Below, piece by piece: positions 36,601 to 48,661 of a stretch of DNA of 64,000 bases. Within the stretch, counting starts at the first letter, position 1, and each line of letters opens with the position of its first letter. Source of the DNA: Phorcus lineatus (Eukaryota; Mollusca; Gastropoda; Trochida; Trochidae); contig OV121086.1 in assembly GCA_921293015.1 (NCBI GenBank), positions 41,309,402 to 41,373,401 on the forward strand, read 5' to 3'. The position numbers and the translations under genes were made by a program. The notes below the pieces were generated by a model that ran no database searches, was not told where the DNA came from, and saw only the letters and a program-made list of their open reading frames with translations.

Positions 36601-38511
36601 CTATTTTAAAGGATTGGTCTTTTACAATAACATATTTTATATTGCTTTAATTTAGGCGAACTAAAACCTTATTTATTACATAATCTTAGACAAATTCAAA
36701 TGGTGCAAAATATCAGAAAACAATCACTCACAGATACAATCGACCCGATATCTCATGAACATTTACTCGGATTACCAGAAGATGTCTGTAATCCGTTACG
36801 ATAAATGAACCACAGAACCAACATAAAAAAAGAAATATCACTTGCAATCGGTTTTTACCAAAAATACTTTGATAGAGGAAGGGACGGAATTGTTGGTATC
36901 ACTATGTATTGTTGGTCTGGTGTATAAAAAGTAAATTTATATTAAAAATGCATCAGGATGGACGCATCCGATATTAAAAGCTTGATCAAAACATGACAAT
37001 CTAAAACATTTAATGTGCTGTTTAGTTAAGTTTTTCACAAATACATGAGCGTTTTGTTTGTAATATAATAGAAACTACAGGCGCTCAAACCTTAAATTAG
37101 TAGTTAGGTAGGTTGAATAAAGGGCGACGTTTCAGTCGAATATGCGCCCGGCATAAAATCTGAGGATCAAAAGTAAAGATTTGAAATAGAAGACGTTTAG
37201 GTTATACATATTATAACCTCCCCGAGCTTTTATTCGTTATCATTATGTCCCTCACATTTAACAAGATAATGAAGGGCAGTTTCTGGTCAATTGTTAAAAT
37301 AGTGTTAAGTACAAAATTAAAGCTGGCCATTCAGAGTTTGTTACAGAGGTAAAATGACATTAAATAAATGATATTCCTTTGTAAGTTAACTCGGTATAAA
37401 CCCATATGAAAACACGAAAACAACGAGCAGTGAAATGCACAATTCAATTGATGTCGTTCCATGATAGATACCTTTCGTGCGATATTGTTTAACTATTGTC
37501 ACTAAATAAAAACATCACCCTACTTTAAAATTCAAATCATGTTTAAACTGAAAAAGTATATAAAAAGAAATATACAAAAGAAAGTATATAATTTGGACTT
37601 TGCAATGTAAAATTATATGATTTTAATGTCAGTCCAATGATCATAGTGTTTATTTCTTGACAGGTGTGTTTTTTTAAATTGTTGATCTTAACAAAATTTG
37701 AAAAAAAACCCACTTGAATATGATTATAACAGTTTTATTACTTATAGACAAAGAGTTTATGGCAACGATATGAAGTAAAAATACATTAATAAATATTATA
37801 TCAGATAAGTCACAACAGGCTCGCTAAAATATTTTGACCAAATAGTACATGTAAATAAATAAATAAATATTGTGTAATAACGATTTGTGTTTCTGATCTA
37901 AATATAGTCCCGATTTCCTTTAGTAACTGTCACATTGACGTGTGTGATGAACTAACTTCAGTTTCATTTTCTTCAATAATTGTCGTATTATCTTGCTTAA
38001 ATTGCATAAAAAGAAAATTTGCAAGAAATTTTGAAGTTAATATCATTTATGTTAGATGCAGTTTTTGATTGCGATAATTGTCGAAACTACAATTGAAGCT
38101 ACAATTCGAACATGTTCTGTCTTTAAGATACTTTATTAATTCTAACAACGACCACAAGTAATCAAAGTCAAATTTTGGAAAAGTTGTGTTTGGATCTCTC
38201 GATTTCATGTAGATTATTTTGCATCTTTGAAGTAATCTATTGGAAAAATAATTTCCATGTACAACTTACCCCGCACAAACCCCCGTTTCCACCTTTACAC
38301 TTACTGTATGCTTTGATGCATTGAGCAAAAACTCTATTTGCAATTAGTAGTTACCTCTTGCAAATATGTTTTGAAAACCAAGTTCAGGTGCATGAAACTG
38401 TAGAGCTGGCACATAGGAATGACGATATGCTATCTGTGTGAGATACAATCACCTAAATAACTTTTTAAAATAAGTCATATATAAACATCAGCGGGAGTTT
38501 TGAATACCCAA
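36601..38511. other. Intergenic stretch, no gene seen
   Basis: AT-rich sequence with no supported exon. It follows the array and precedes the 3' end of the first TRIM gene (which reads leftwards), so its right end probably holds that gene's 3' UTR. Confidence 0.5.
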
Positions 38512-40974
38512 TCAAATTTGAAATATTTTGACATGTTCACTGTCATGTTCTGAAACAAACAGTTTGTCCCCGTGTACACGAATCCCCTGTGGTTGAACAA
38601 TCCCATCCTGTTCAGTCAGCAGATCTCTCACATGCTTCCCCACCTCAGAGAGCTGGACGATCTTGTTGCCATTGTAGTCCGCCACGATCACAGAACCAGT
38701 GTCGGTAGTTGCTACTCCACCACATGCAATACTGAAGCCTCTTGTCATGTTGAGTGAGTATTGAATCTTCCCCCGTCTTGTTATACAGTGGAGAACGTCT
38801 AATCCCCCATCTGTCACTACAATGTGACCCTGGCGTGTTGTACACATGTGCAGTGGATTCAATATCAGCTTCTGAAAAGTGAGGTTCGTGACTACGGATT
38901 TCAGGACTCTCCCAGACAGATTCAAGATGTCAATAGTGACATCATAATTATCTTTACAACCTGCAGCAAGAGTCGTCTCAGTGAGAGCGGTCAGACATTT
39001 GTAGTTCTTCTCAGTTTTGACTGTGGAATCATTGACGGGGTCAGGGGTCAGCTTGATTAGTTCAATACTGTTGTGATTGTAGTGTGATACAGCTACTGTG
39101 TCCTGGTTAATCTTTGTCAATGTGTAGGGACATTCAGTAAGTTTAAGGGATACACAGTGCGGTGTGCCCTGTTTTTTGTAGCATGACTTGATGCTCGAGT
39201 TTTTAAAGTCAGCCACAACCAGTGTCTCTGTAAAGTCAATATCCAGGACCTCGATATCCCAAGGATCTTGTAAGCTTTCATCGTCCTTTGTGTTAATACT
39301 GACTGTGGACAGAAGATTTGGTGTAGTGTGTTGGTTTGAGCTTGTCTTACTGGTGAATGATGACAGAGATTTATCTATTACTTGAGAGCTTGACTTTGCT
39401 TCAAGGTTTGGTTTCTCTTCAATAACCTTCAAATTGCCGAGTTGTATGGTCCTGTTTATTTGATTGATATCCAGCTGATTCACAAACTCAACTCTTTTCC
39501 TTCTGTCACCCTCATTGTTTCTTTTTATTTCAGCAGTTATCCCCCCTGACTGACACATATTGAACACACCATATAAATCCATGGGGCTATTAGACTGAAG
39601 GACTTGTTTGATGAACTCAGTGTAATGTTGATAAGTTTGCATGTCATTTTCTGCAGATTTTATCCGACTTCTTAGTTCTCCAGTCTCCTTCTCAACGACC
39701 ATATCGAGCTCATCATGGAGTTTCTTCTCCTTTCGTCTAATGAGATCCACGGCCTGCTGACTGACTCGTCTGATCTCTGACTTCAGAGCAGGTTGGTGTT
39801 CTGTGAGCTCTTCCACTCCTGATCTCATGCTCTTCACGCTAACTTCTGTTTGCTGTAACTGAGAGCTTATTTCATTGTAGTTATGCTCTAGTAATTGTTT
39901 CATTTCAGGAACCATTGAGTCGAGGGAGACGACTGAGTTACATTTCCTATGGTAGACGATACAGCATTTGCTGCAAACAGCTTTCTGGCACGCTTTGCAA
40001 CAAAACTCAATCAGAAAGTTGTGCTCTTTGCACATTGATTGAGTTGGTATGAGTTTCTTGTGTTGAGATGATCTGACATCGAGAGGTGAAATCACATGAT
40101 CTGCAACCACTGGAGTGGACACGTGTATTATAGCACAGTCTTCACAGAAGATGATGTTGCAATCTTCGCAGACTGATTTGGCCTGTGTCGTCTTCCCAAT
40201 TTTCTGACAGGAGTAGCAAGAATGCTCAACCGGATCTGAGAAAAGAAAACATGCTTCTTTTCAGATATGTGTCGATCATTAGAAATACATTATGTGCATT
40301 AGCCATACATATACATACATAATATGCATTAGACATAAAGAGATATTAATGAGAGGTTATATCATAAATACAAACAAATTTGCGAATTGTATGTAGGTAA
40401 CTACCTGAACCCTCCTGTTGGATACATGCATCATAATGTGATCTTATAAAAACTATCTACATTAAGGAAGTCCTTCAGGAGCCTGATCTGTTGGCATCTG
40501 GTCCGCCATCTTTTATGTTTGGAAATGACATAAAAAGCGCTGTACTTTTACTAAAATTAACTATATGTATGGATACAAAAGTTTTATCAAAGAGGCTTGT
40601 TTGCCGTAGCAAGGCAGACGATGATAGATATTGAAATATTGCTTAAAATAAAACAAGTAAAGTATTATTCATTTCCTACCTGAAGTCTCTTCGGACGTGA
40701 AAGTATCCAACAGTCCTTGTATGAGGAAACTTGGTTTGAATTGATGGCACCACTGATCCACTGGTTCTTCAGGTCGAGGAACTTTCGTCATCTGATTACA
40801 GTTTGGACACAAGATAGATTGGGCTGTGATAGCATCGCTGCGAGTTTTTGTGAAGTTTGTCAGACAGCTTTTACAGAAGGTATGCTGACAGCCAATTGTG
40901 CATGGGTCTTTAAATATCTCTGTGCAGATGTTGCAGGAAAGGAAATATTCATTGAGCTTAGTGAGTGCGTCCAT
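38512..40974 (-). CDS. TRIM E3 ubiquitin ligase-like protein (RING, two B-boxes, coiled coil, NHL-like), copy 1
   Basis: Two coding exons: 40680-40974 and 38512-40235, phase 1 junction, 672 residues. The RING is C3HC4 with C14, C17, C29, H31, C34, C37, C56 and C59. B-box 1 uses C105, C108, C121, C124, C129, C132, H136 and H145. B-box 2 starts at C167/H170. A coiled coil of about 100 residues follows, then a linker and a C-terminal beta-propeller-like region with NHL-style repeats (GSVIVADYNGNKIVQL; PQGIRVHGDKLFVSEHDSE). The start is taken at 40974 because a strong acceptor (GTCTCTTCCAG) abuts the ATG, as in the paralogue. RING TRIMs transfer ubiquitin, and many act in innate immunity or RNA control; the target here is unknown. 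It is a tandem duplicate of the gene at 48662-51220. Confidence 0.93.
40420..40600 (-). repeat. TRIM intron block duplicated at 50645-50850
   Basis: The intron between RING and B-box exons shares the block GGAAGTCCTTCAG(G/A)AGCCTGATCTGT through AAAAGCGCTGTACTTTTACT with the paralogue's intron, confirming whole-gene duplication. Confidence 0.8.
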
Positions 40975-40999
40975 CTGGAAGAGACAAACATGGTAACGA

Positions 41000-43900
41000 T
41001 TCATAAAACGCTTTCAACACTATCAACGTTTAATCGTATAATTAAAAATATGATTAAATGTATCAACAAATATTAATTAATTAAAGGATTTGATTCATTT
41101 TTGTTAAAATCTACCATTAATGGAAGGGGAGCAGAAAAATAAATATGCAAAACAATATAAGGAAATTGCAAAAACAATGGTCGTTTTGTGTATTCAACAT
41201 TGGAAGCATTGTGCAATTTGAATTGTAAAGTAAAGAAAGTTGACGCTTGTGTTTTGAGTTTTGATTTTTCTCAAGGTACTGTATTTTGGGACTGTTTCTT
41301 TGCTCATGGTAATGAGGTCGAATGACATAGATTGATTTAAAATCAGTATCTATGTTTTTTGGACAAGTAGGAAGGTCAAAATACTGTTTACTGTAGCCTT
41401 TACATTCCATTCTAATCTCATAATGTTATACGATAAAAATCTCTCTGAAACATAGCGATTATTTTAGATATATCATTATTAAAAGGATATTATTTCGTTA
41501 TGCTTATTTTCTTTTTTAGAGTACGTTCCTCGTGTCTACATTTTCCTTGATTCAATTTTCATCAAATTCAATGATTTTCTCTAAAGCATATTTCTACGGT
41601 CACCAATAACATGATGTTAAAGCCCTGTAATGTTGACCCAATTAATTCCTTTAATTTATATTTGCTCCCGTTCACATCCATCAACTGAGTAGCGAAAATC
41701 ACTTCTTACAAGCTACCTTTTATTACATTGTATTGCTAAAGATAATTTAATTATGTGTAACAGTTTCATTACGTACACACTGGGACATATTTAAACTCTA
41801 ACAGCAATGAATAAAGCATCGTTCATAAAAATGTATATGGCTTTGATTGATACGTGTCAAAGTCCATATGTACTGATATAGGGTCCAGGTTCACTTAACT
41901 TTCATACTTACATGTATGCCAAAATGCGATGATAATCAAGCAAATGACTTATTTTATGTTCAGAAGAAAAATTATACATTGCAATTACGTATGATATAGT
42001 GATATTCCTATTCAAAATTGTTAACCTATAGTTTTCTTTTTGTCAGCCGAAGACAAGTTCCTAACATTAAACAATTATTGAATTCAAGTGAGGTTGATCC
42101 AATGATTTATCGACCTCGGACATGTGATATTCACAGAGGCGAATCGACCTTGGACATGTGATATTCACAGAGGCGAAGCCGAGGTGAATATCACATGTCC
42201 AAGGTCGATAAATCATTGGATCAACCGAGTCTGAAGTCTATAATTGTTTTATTATATGAAATAGGTCTTAACCATTCTTCTGGTATTTCCGCTAGACCGG
42301 AATTTCGGAAAACTATTTTTATCCACCGGAGGTGTTTGGATTGTTATATCAACCGCTCGCGATTCACACAGGTTGACATCGCTTGACGTCAGTGCTGTCA
42401 TGTGACCAAGTAGGCCAATCAGGAAGACGGAAATAATCCATTCATATAATAATACGTTGGATTCCTAGGAGCGGATCATTTTCCGGTTTTCGATATAAAT
42501 GATTTAACCGTTTGTCACTTTACTCAACCAATTAGCAGCAACATGTTAATTATCAGTATCCGGCAGTTTTTCTTTATAAAATAAAAGCCTTTAAAGCGTG
42601 TCATTTATTTGCCCCCTTCAACATATTATATGTCCCTTATATCTTATCGCAGGAACGGCTCTCAATATCTCTGTGTGTCACAGTGTTACCACTCCAATGT
42701 TATATCTTTGTTGGAGACTATATTCAGAAGACACGACTGAGCAGTTTCGTGTTCAAGGAACACATGACCTAGCTGTTCAGTGTTAGTTATACCCTGACCT
42801 GCTTTGGTGAATAAGCTCATCCATACGAGATAAACATTCCAATATACATTCGTCGTCTCTGATAGACTTGCTTTTGGTCCCTGTAAGAGTTATCTGATCT
42901 GTTGTTTATTAAGTTTTATAACACTAACAGGGTTGTGTTTAAGTATAAATGTAACTTGGTAATTTTTGTGTAAATTTGTAATATTTTGGACTATATACTT
43001 GTACTTCGATATTCTGTCATCTACAAACTGTAATAATTTTTCAACTATAATATGTAAAATGTTTAAGAATACATAAGTTAGGAATGATTTAATGATTTTC
43101 ATTAAGTTATGACGTCAATTATACAATAAATTCCCTGAAATATAACAATCTTAGGATTAGGAAAAAATCAATAAAAATCAAAGAAATGAAGATCTAAAGC
43201 AAATGATACATGTTTTGTTTCAACAAGAATCACCTTAAGACAACACGGAAAAGTAAACACAACAATAGTAGGCGGATTAATATGACAGAATGGGTCGACT
43301 GATCTAGCCTAATCTGGCTGATTCAATCAATTTTATATAGGGGAAAATAGCTGTAATGTAATTGTGACTTTCATTGCTTTTAGTCAAACATGATATCAAA
43401 CTGATACTTACTAACTAGTCCATTCAAGCAAAAAGGATTTGATTTCCCCAATTTAACTTTGGTCGAACTGATGTGATTGGTGATTGTAAAAGTTAATGTA
43501 CTTCAATACATAAAAGGGACAGTGTAACTGCCAAGTACAAGCTGAAAAAATTAACAATTGTAAAGTATCGTTGTCGAAGATGAAAGTCTTACGTGTCAAG
43601 CGAAAACTGTGTGCAGCCATTCTAGTGGGAACACCTTTTGATCATTCGAGTTAGGGAAAAGAATTCGCGTAACTTAACGAACATGTTATTTCCGTATAAG
43701 AAGTCCTAGGTTTGAGACATAAAAGAATGGTTTGACTTTGATAATATTTAATTTCCCGTTGCAAGTCCCTTCTCAGAATACGTGCTACAGTTCCTTTAAG
43801 GTCTAATTCTTGATCTCTTTGATCAAAATTAGTCAAAGTAAATTTTAAAAGACAAAACATTATTTTCTACAGGCAGTAATGTTAAACCATAATTTTAACA

Positions 43901-44099
43901 TATCAGATGATGTGTAGTTTTACAAGCATTTTGCAAGCATCAATTAATTGATCAGTGGAATTTCATCATCCTATAAGTCGTGCATTTTGCATCAGGAATA
44001 CTATTTTACAGCTTTTCATGTTTAATTGTACATAAAGTACTTATTTTAAGAATTTTTTAAAGAACCCCAAGTCTTGCTATTAATTCCTGTCTGGTTTCT
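41000..44099. other. Upstream region/5' intron of TRIM copy 1
   Basis: No coding gene seen. Because the first coding exon opens with a splice acceptor, some of this must be a 5' UTR intron. It contains the palindrome at 42092-42226. Confidence 0.5.
42092..42226. mobile_element. Palindromic foldback element
   Basis: The arms GGTTGATCCAATGATTTATC and GATAAATCATTGGATCAACC are exact inverse copies. The centre holds GTGATATTCAC / GTGAATATCAC around an AGAGGCGAAGCCGAGG loop, and the left arm carries an internal duplication (CGACCT(C/T)GGACATGTGAT twice). The GCCGAGGTGAATATCAC-type core is a widespread MITE motif. Confidence 0.7.
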
Positions 44100-44610
44100 G
44101 CCTTGCGAAACGAAGCGGTCCTATAGTTACTTCCCTTGACTGGCTATTTTTGTCTATGTTTGTAGCAACAGTGCAGGTCTCAACAGGTTTTCCGTCATTC
44201 TATTTACAAAATACAGGAGTGTTATGTCCTTTAAATATCTTCAGATTCTATAATTGCTGCTTATCGAATCGTCTACTTTCACTATTTTCATGGTATTCGA
44301 CTAAGTTTGAATCTATACATGTGTATGTTAATATTTCACGAAATCGAACGCACGGGTATATCTAAAATATCATTTACCTACTTAGTAAATACAATTAAAT
44401 CCATTATCTCCCTACATACACATGTATTTAAATACACTGAGACTGCAGTGTCCCGTGGTTTATAAAACGGTCTGTGTTTATGTTTAGGTTTTAAATAGGT
44501 TCCAATGGAATCATTTTAACCAAATACTCACACTGGGTATAACACATATAACCTACCTTGGTTTCCACCCGCTTGCAGCGACACCTCTCGGCTTAAATTG
44601 AGGCAATGTT
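44100..44610 (-). promoter_or_regulatory. Solitary diverged relative of the 1.48 kb unit module upstream of TRIM copy 1
   Basis: Collinear with ~500 bp of the array unit: AGTTACTTCCCTTGACTGGC, then CAGGTCTCAACAG, ending in GCAGCGACACCTCTCGGCT. On the minus strand this gives GAGAGGTGTCGCTG followed by a donor (ACCAAG|GTAGGTT, exon side 44557). It could supply the noncoding first exon of TRIM copy 1, about 3.6 kb from the RING exon. The CRE and TATA boxes of the array units are not conserved here. Confidence 0.35.
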
Positions 44611-45885
44611 TCGATTCAAAAGATGATCAACAATTACCAGAATTTAAATCGTGATATATATATCTATATTGTGGAATTATTCTTTTGTTATGAACAACAT
44701 TATGAACTTTTCAATGAAGTTTTTATTCAGATGGAGAACGTGAATACGCTTAGCTAGTTATTATTCCTCAACTGATTAAACAATCAACATTTCAAAGAAT
44801 TAAATAACCAGGACCTTTTTTTTTAAGAATTTCATTTATTTACAAAATTACAAATAGTTTTATCATTGACACAAATGCAAACGCAGAAAATATTGTTGCG
44901 TTTAAGCTTGAATTATATATTTCAATGCTCAAGCTTGCTCAATAACGTTTCAATTGAGAGTAAGAAAATGCCGCGAGGAAGACGTCGATGAATTATTTAA
45001 GGGCCCTATTACACGCTTTTTCGTTTCAAATTGGCTATTTCAAGGCATGTGCGGGTGTAGGCACTCACATAAGCTTTCTATCGAATCAATGAAATGCTTA
45101 TTATCCTTAACAATTGAAGTGTATTGAATAATGAAAACGTTAAGACGTGCGAAGTCGTCGACTTGTGATATAGAAAATCTATTTTAAGCTGTTTACAAGA
45201 TGGAAAATATATGGATAGTCAACAACCGTTGTGGTAGTTATGTGTGCAGCTTTTGAGTTTACCTAAGTTCTGAACTGAGAATAAAGGATGAAATATTGTT
45301 TTTTTTAAAAACAATCTTGTTATTTAGCCACTTAAAAAGAATGTAGTATCAGCATTGTTATTGGATTAAGATAGCAATTGCCGTTTTCGCTTTTCTGGCT
45401 GTGAGGAAAAAGTTTATTTTTCCGTGATCATAGTTCATGCGGATTTAATGCAACGTTGAATTACATACTTACGATCTTTTAAAATCAACTGAATAACCTG
45501 AAAACGTACATAATTTATGAACAACTTATGTGGTGGAATACCTGAGTGAGGAACTTTAATAATATCGAGAGATATGTATCATCTGTGCATTCGTTGTATA
45601 CGAAATATTGATGTGCACTAATGCTTTAAGATACGGAACTCAAGAACGCTTAAAATATATTTTACAAACGCTTCTTTTGATTTGAATGCTTTTCTTTACA
45701 TATCTTGACCATTGAGTACATGTATACATGTATGTAGAAAAAACACTATCTTGCTCACTTTATGAGTTGTATCTATTTTCTCATATAACATAATTGATTC
45801 TGCAAGGATTCTGATATAAATAGGTAATATATTGTTAGTTTCGATTTTAAGTCAAATATGTGGTGAAAGGCAAACATGGAGGGTA

Positions 45886-46279
45886 GGTAATAAGGGTGCG
45901 CGGTATTATCGGTATATCGGTATATTGCAATACAGAAACAGCACGATACGTACCGGTACACTCTTTTGAAAATATCCAATATATCGGAGGTTTTAAAATT
46001 CAAAATTTCCGTGTAAAATTGTCAAAAAACGTAACAAAGAAATGTGTTTTTTATTGAAAGTTGTTACACAAAGGGTAAAATTGCAAAGTGAAAATAGCAC
46101 ATACATCTTAAAAGTCCGAGAGCAGTCACTGAATTATCTCTCTTTACAAAACGACGAGCCATTTGAGCATTAATCAGCATTCTTTAGTCAAGAGAGCATA
46201 GAAAAACTAAAATATGAAAACTAGCTTTTCTGTATCGAAATATATTGCAATACAGAAATGAGGAGCGATACCCATACCT
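45886..46279. mobile_element. hAT-like MITE (~394 bp)
   Basis: Flanked by the 8-bp direct repeat GGAGGGTA at 45878-45885 and 46280-46287, the target duplication size of hAT elements. The ends are loosely inverted (GGTAATAAGGGTGCG against GGTATGGGTATCG), with TATTGCAATACAGAAA near both ends. No transposase. Confidence 0.6.
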
Positions 46280-46999
46280 GGAGGGTAACCATACTTATGT
46301 GTGATTAGACTTGGTATGAATTGCACTCAAATAGATACTAGTGAAGAAAGAATGAATCTGAATTTATATTGTACAGTTATTTCTTAATGGTGTAAAAGTA
46401 TGATGAGTTTGATCATTATTGTAAAAAGACGTAGAACAAGCGATTCTCAGAAAATATAAACCTAAAACAGATGAAATAGAATTTTTAAAAATTTTTACTT
46501 CTTCAGAGTTGTATTTATTTGCAGAAGAATCACGAGTAGTTCAATAGATACCGTTTTGAAAATGACTATAAAGGGAAAATAAACTTAATGGGAAAACGAC
46601 CTATATATAATACGTCATAGATAATGAAAATTGTTGATTGAAAAAGGAACTTAAAAGAAACAAAATTGATCAAATGAGTTTGTTGAAATATTATATTTGA
46701 TGAAAAATGATTTAAAGTTTTGTTTTAAATATAAAAAATTACATTGACGGAGAAATCAAAACAATGTAAGTGGAAAAAAGATTTGATGCAATTAAATATA
46801 CCTATTGCTAAGATGATTTAAGGAAAAAATTTAATGAAATTCTGACTTGAAATGAAAAGAAAGAGTGATATTGTGTTTCAATGTTATGTAAATCGTAACA
46901 GTGAGGCGATAGAAAGAACACAATACTATTCGTTGAATAGGTAATAGGGACAATGTACATGGCAACAAGCTTATAATTAATTATACTTTGGCTTTCAAG

Positions 47000-47256
47000 A
47001 TGTTGCTACAGTAAATTGCATGGTATAAAGAGATTGTTTACCAAAGTTTAGACGTGGCAAACTTGGTCGGTCGATGATACGAAAACCTCCACTTGAACAA
47101 CGTATGTGTACATATTATTCATGGGAGCACATTCTATTACATGGACATCGTGAAATATGCTATACATACAATATACTATATAATTCAATCGCACGACCAA
47201 CTTACACACATTACTTAAATGGCTTGAAGAGACACTTTGAAAAATATTCGAAATGA
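47000..47256 (+). mobile_element. Probable degenerate LINE 3' fragment
   Basis: The frame reads RKPPLEQRMCTYYSWEHILL then HGHREICYTYNILYNSI. This pattern resembles the His/Cys segment that follows reverse transcriptase in some LINEs (EQRLC.YC...HFL.HC...Y). No RT core is visible. Confidence 0.35.
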
Positions 47257-48649
47257 TCTAATAAAGAACTGACCGGTGTGGGGAAATATAAAAATAAGGC
47301 CAAGTGGTTCAGTTTAGTCTTGACAAAAAGGTTTGAAACCGGACAATGCACCGCTGCTGGCGCACACTCAAACGTTATTTTGGAAACTTATACAATGGAC
47401 AGAGAAGGATAGATTAGGGTATAAAGTGTTTGGTAAGGTAGATCAATATTTCTCATTGTAAGGGGGAGTGATTCTGCACAAGCGTATGTAAATTATGATA
47501 GTTAGAATTTGTTTTAAATCTATGACTTGTCATATAAGATGAAAATGTGAGACGTTTCAATCTAATGATCATACATGCTGTTTTGGCACCCAACTAAGTC
47601 AAACGATAAGGTCATGGACGTATGTTCCTGTTTAAAACCCCGTATCGATGGCACTTGAATAGAACTTATTTCTTCGTTAATCAATCAATTATTGAAACAT
47701 TACAACGTGTATGACGTTACTGCACTGATAGCAATGATCGATCTTGCTTGGAAGTAAGCCATGTAGGGTAACAAAAACCTCTCTTCTATATATAAGGCCT
47801 GCTTTCGTCATAGTAAACAATGATATTCCTTTGGAAAGTATCCTATTGATATGAGTGTTAGAGATATGAAACCACCAAACTCTTTAGCATCTACAAATTT
47901 TGTCATTTTAATAAGTCAACGAAGACACCAAGGGAAATGTATTTTAACCAGTAAGTTTCGATTAGTATTTGTTGATATCGATTGAATTGAAGACACACAA
48001 AATTAAAGAGACATTATCATACGTTTGACGGTAAAATTTAAATACAGTTTAAGAGTGTGCCGTCATGAAACATAAAAGCCAGGTATAACGAATTCCCTCA
48101 CGCTGTTGACGAAGCGACGGGTCATTCGAAGCGGCTGCTAAACATTTAAATCATAGTCAGCAATATAACAAAATAAAAATATATAATAAAAAAGAATATA
48201 TGTAAATTCTTGACAAATACCACGACTTGTTTATCTCATCTCGCGAGGAAGTAACATTACATTCGCCACTTTTTGCCGATGAACATAAAAGACTTCATAA
48301 AAGGCATTTCCCTTTGTCCATATTTCCATCTTGGTATTGACAGTATAACCCCGATGACGGTATACGGGTCTGTGGCCTATAGGCAAGTAAAACAGACTTG
48401 ACTTGACTTGACAAAGTGCATACAACAATATGCCAAAACAAACAACAACATATTTGGAGCCAAAATAAACAATATGCTTGCTTCAAATTAATGAGTACCT
48501 CTCATATATTGAAAAAAGATAGTTTAACTATTTTAAAGAGACCTTTAAGGTGAAGGTTACTGTTTCTTGAGGTTGCGATTTAAAGTTTTGCAGGCACGTA
48601 TGTCGCATGGTCGTCTGAGCAGAATCTGGATAAAGGAATATCCGTCATA

Positions 48650-48655
48650 TTTATT
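48650..48655 (-). promoter_or_regulatory. Polyadenylation signal of TRIM copy 2
   Basis: AATAAA on the minus strand 7 bases after the stop codon, implying a very short 3' UTR. Confidence 0.55.
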
Positions 48656-48661
48656 CCCAAG

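Larger units (their letters stand above)
44611..48630. other. Gene-poor region between the TRIM genes
   Basis: No supported gene other than the MITE and the LINE scrap listed separately. TTTATCTCATCTCGCGAGG near 48230 is another copy of the small foldback family seen at 14816 and 16064. Confidence 0.5.
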
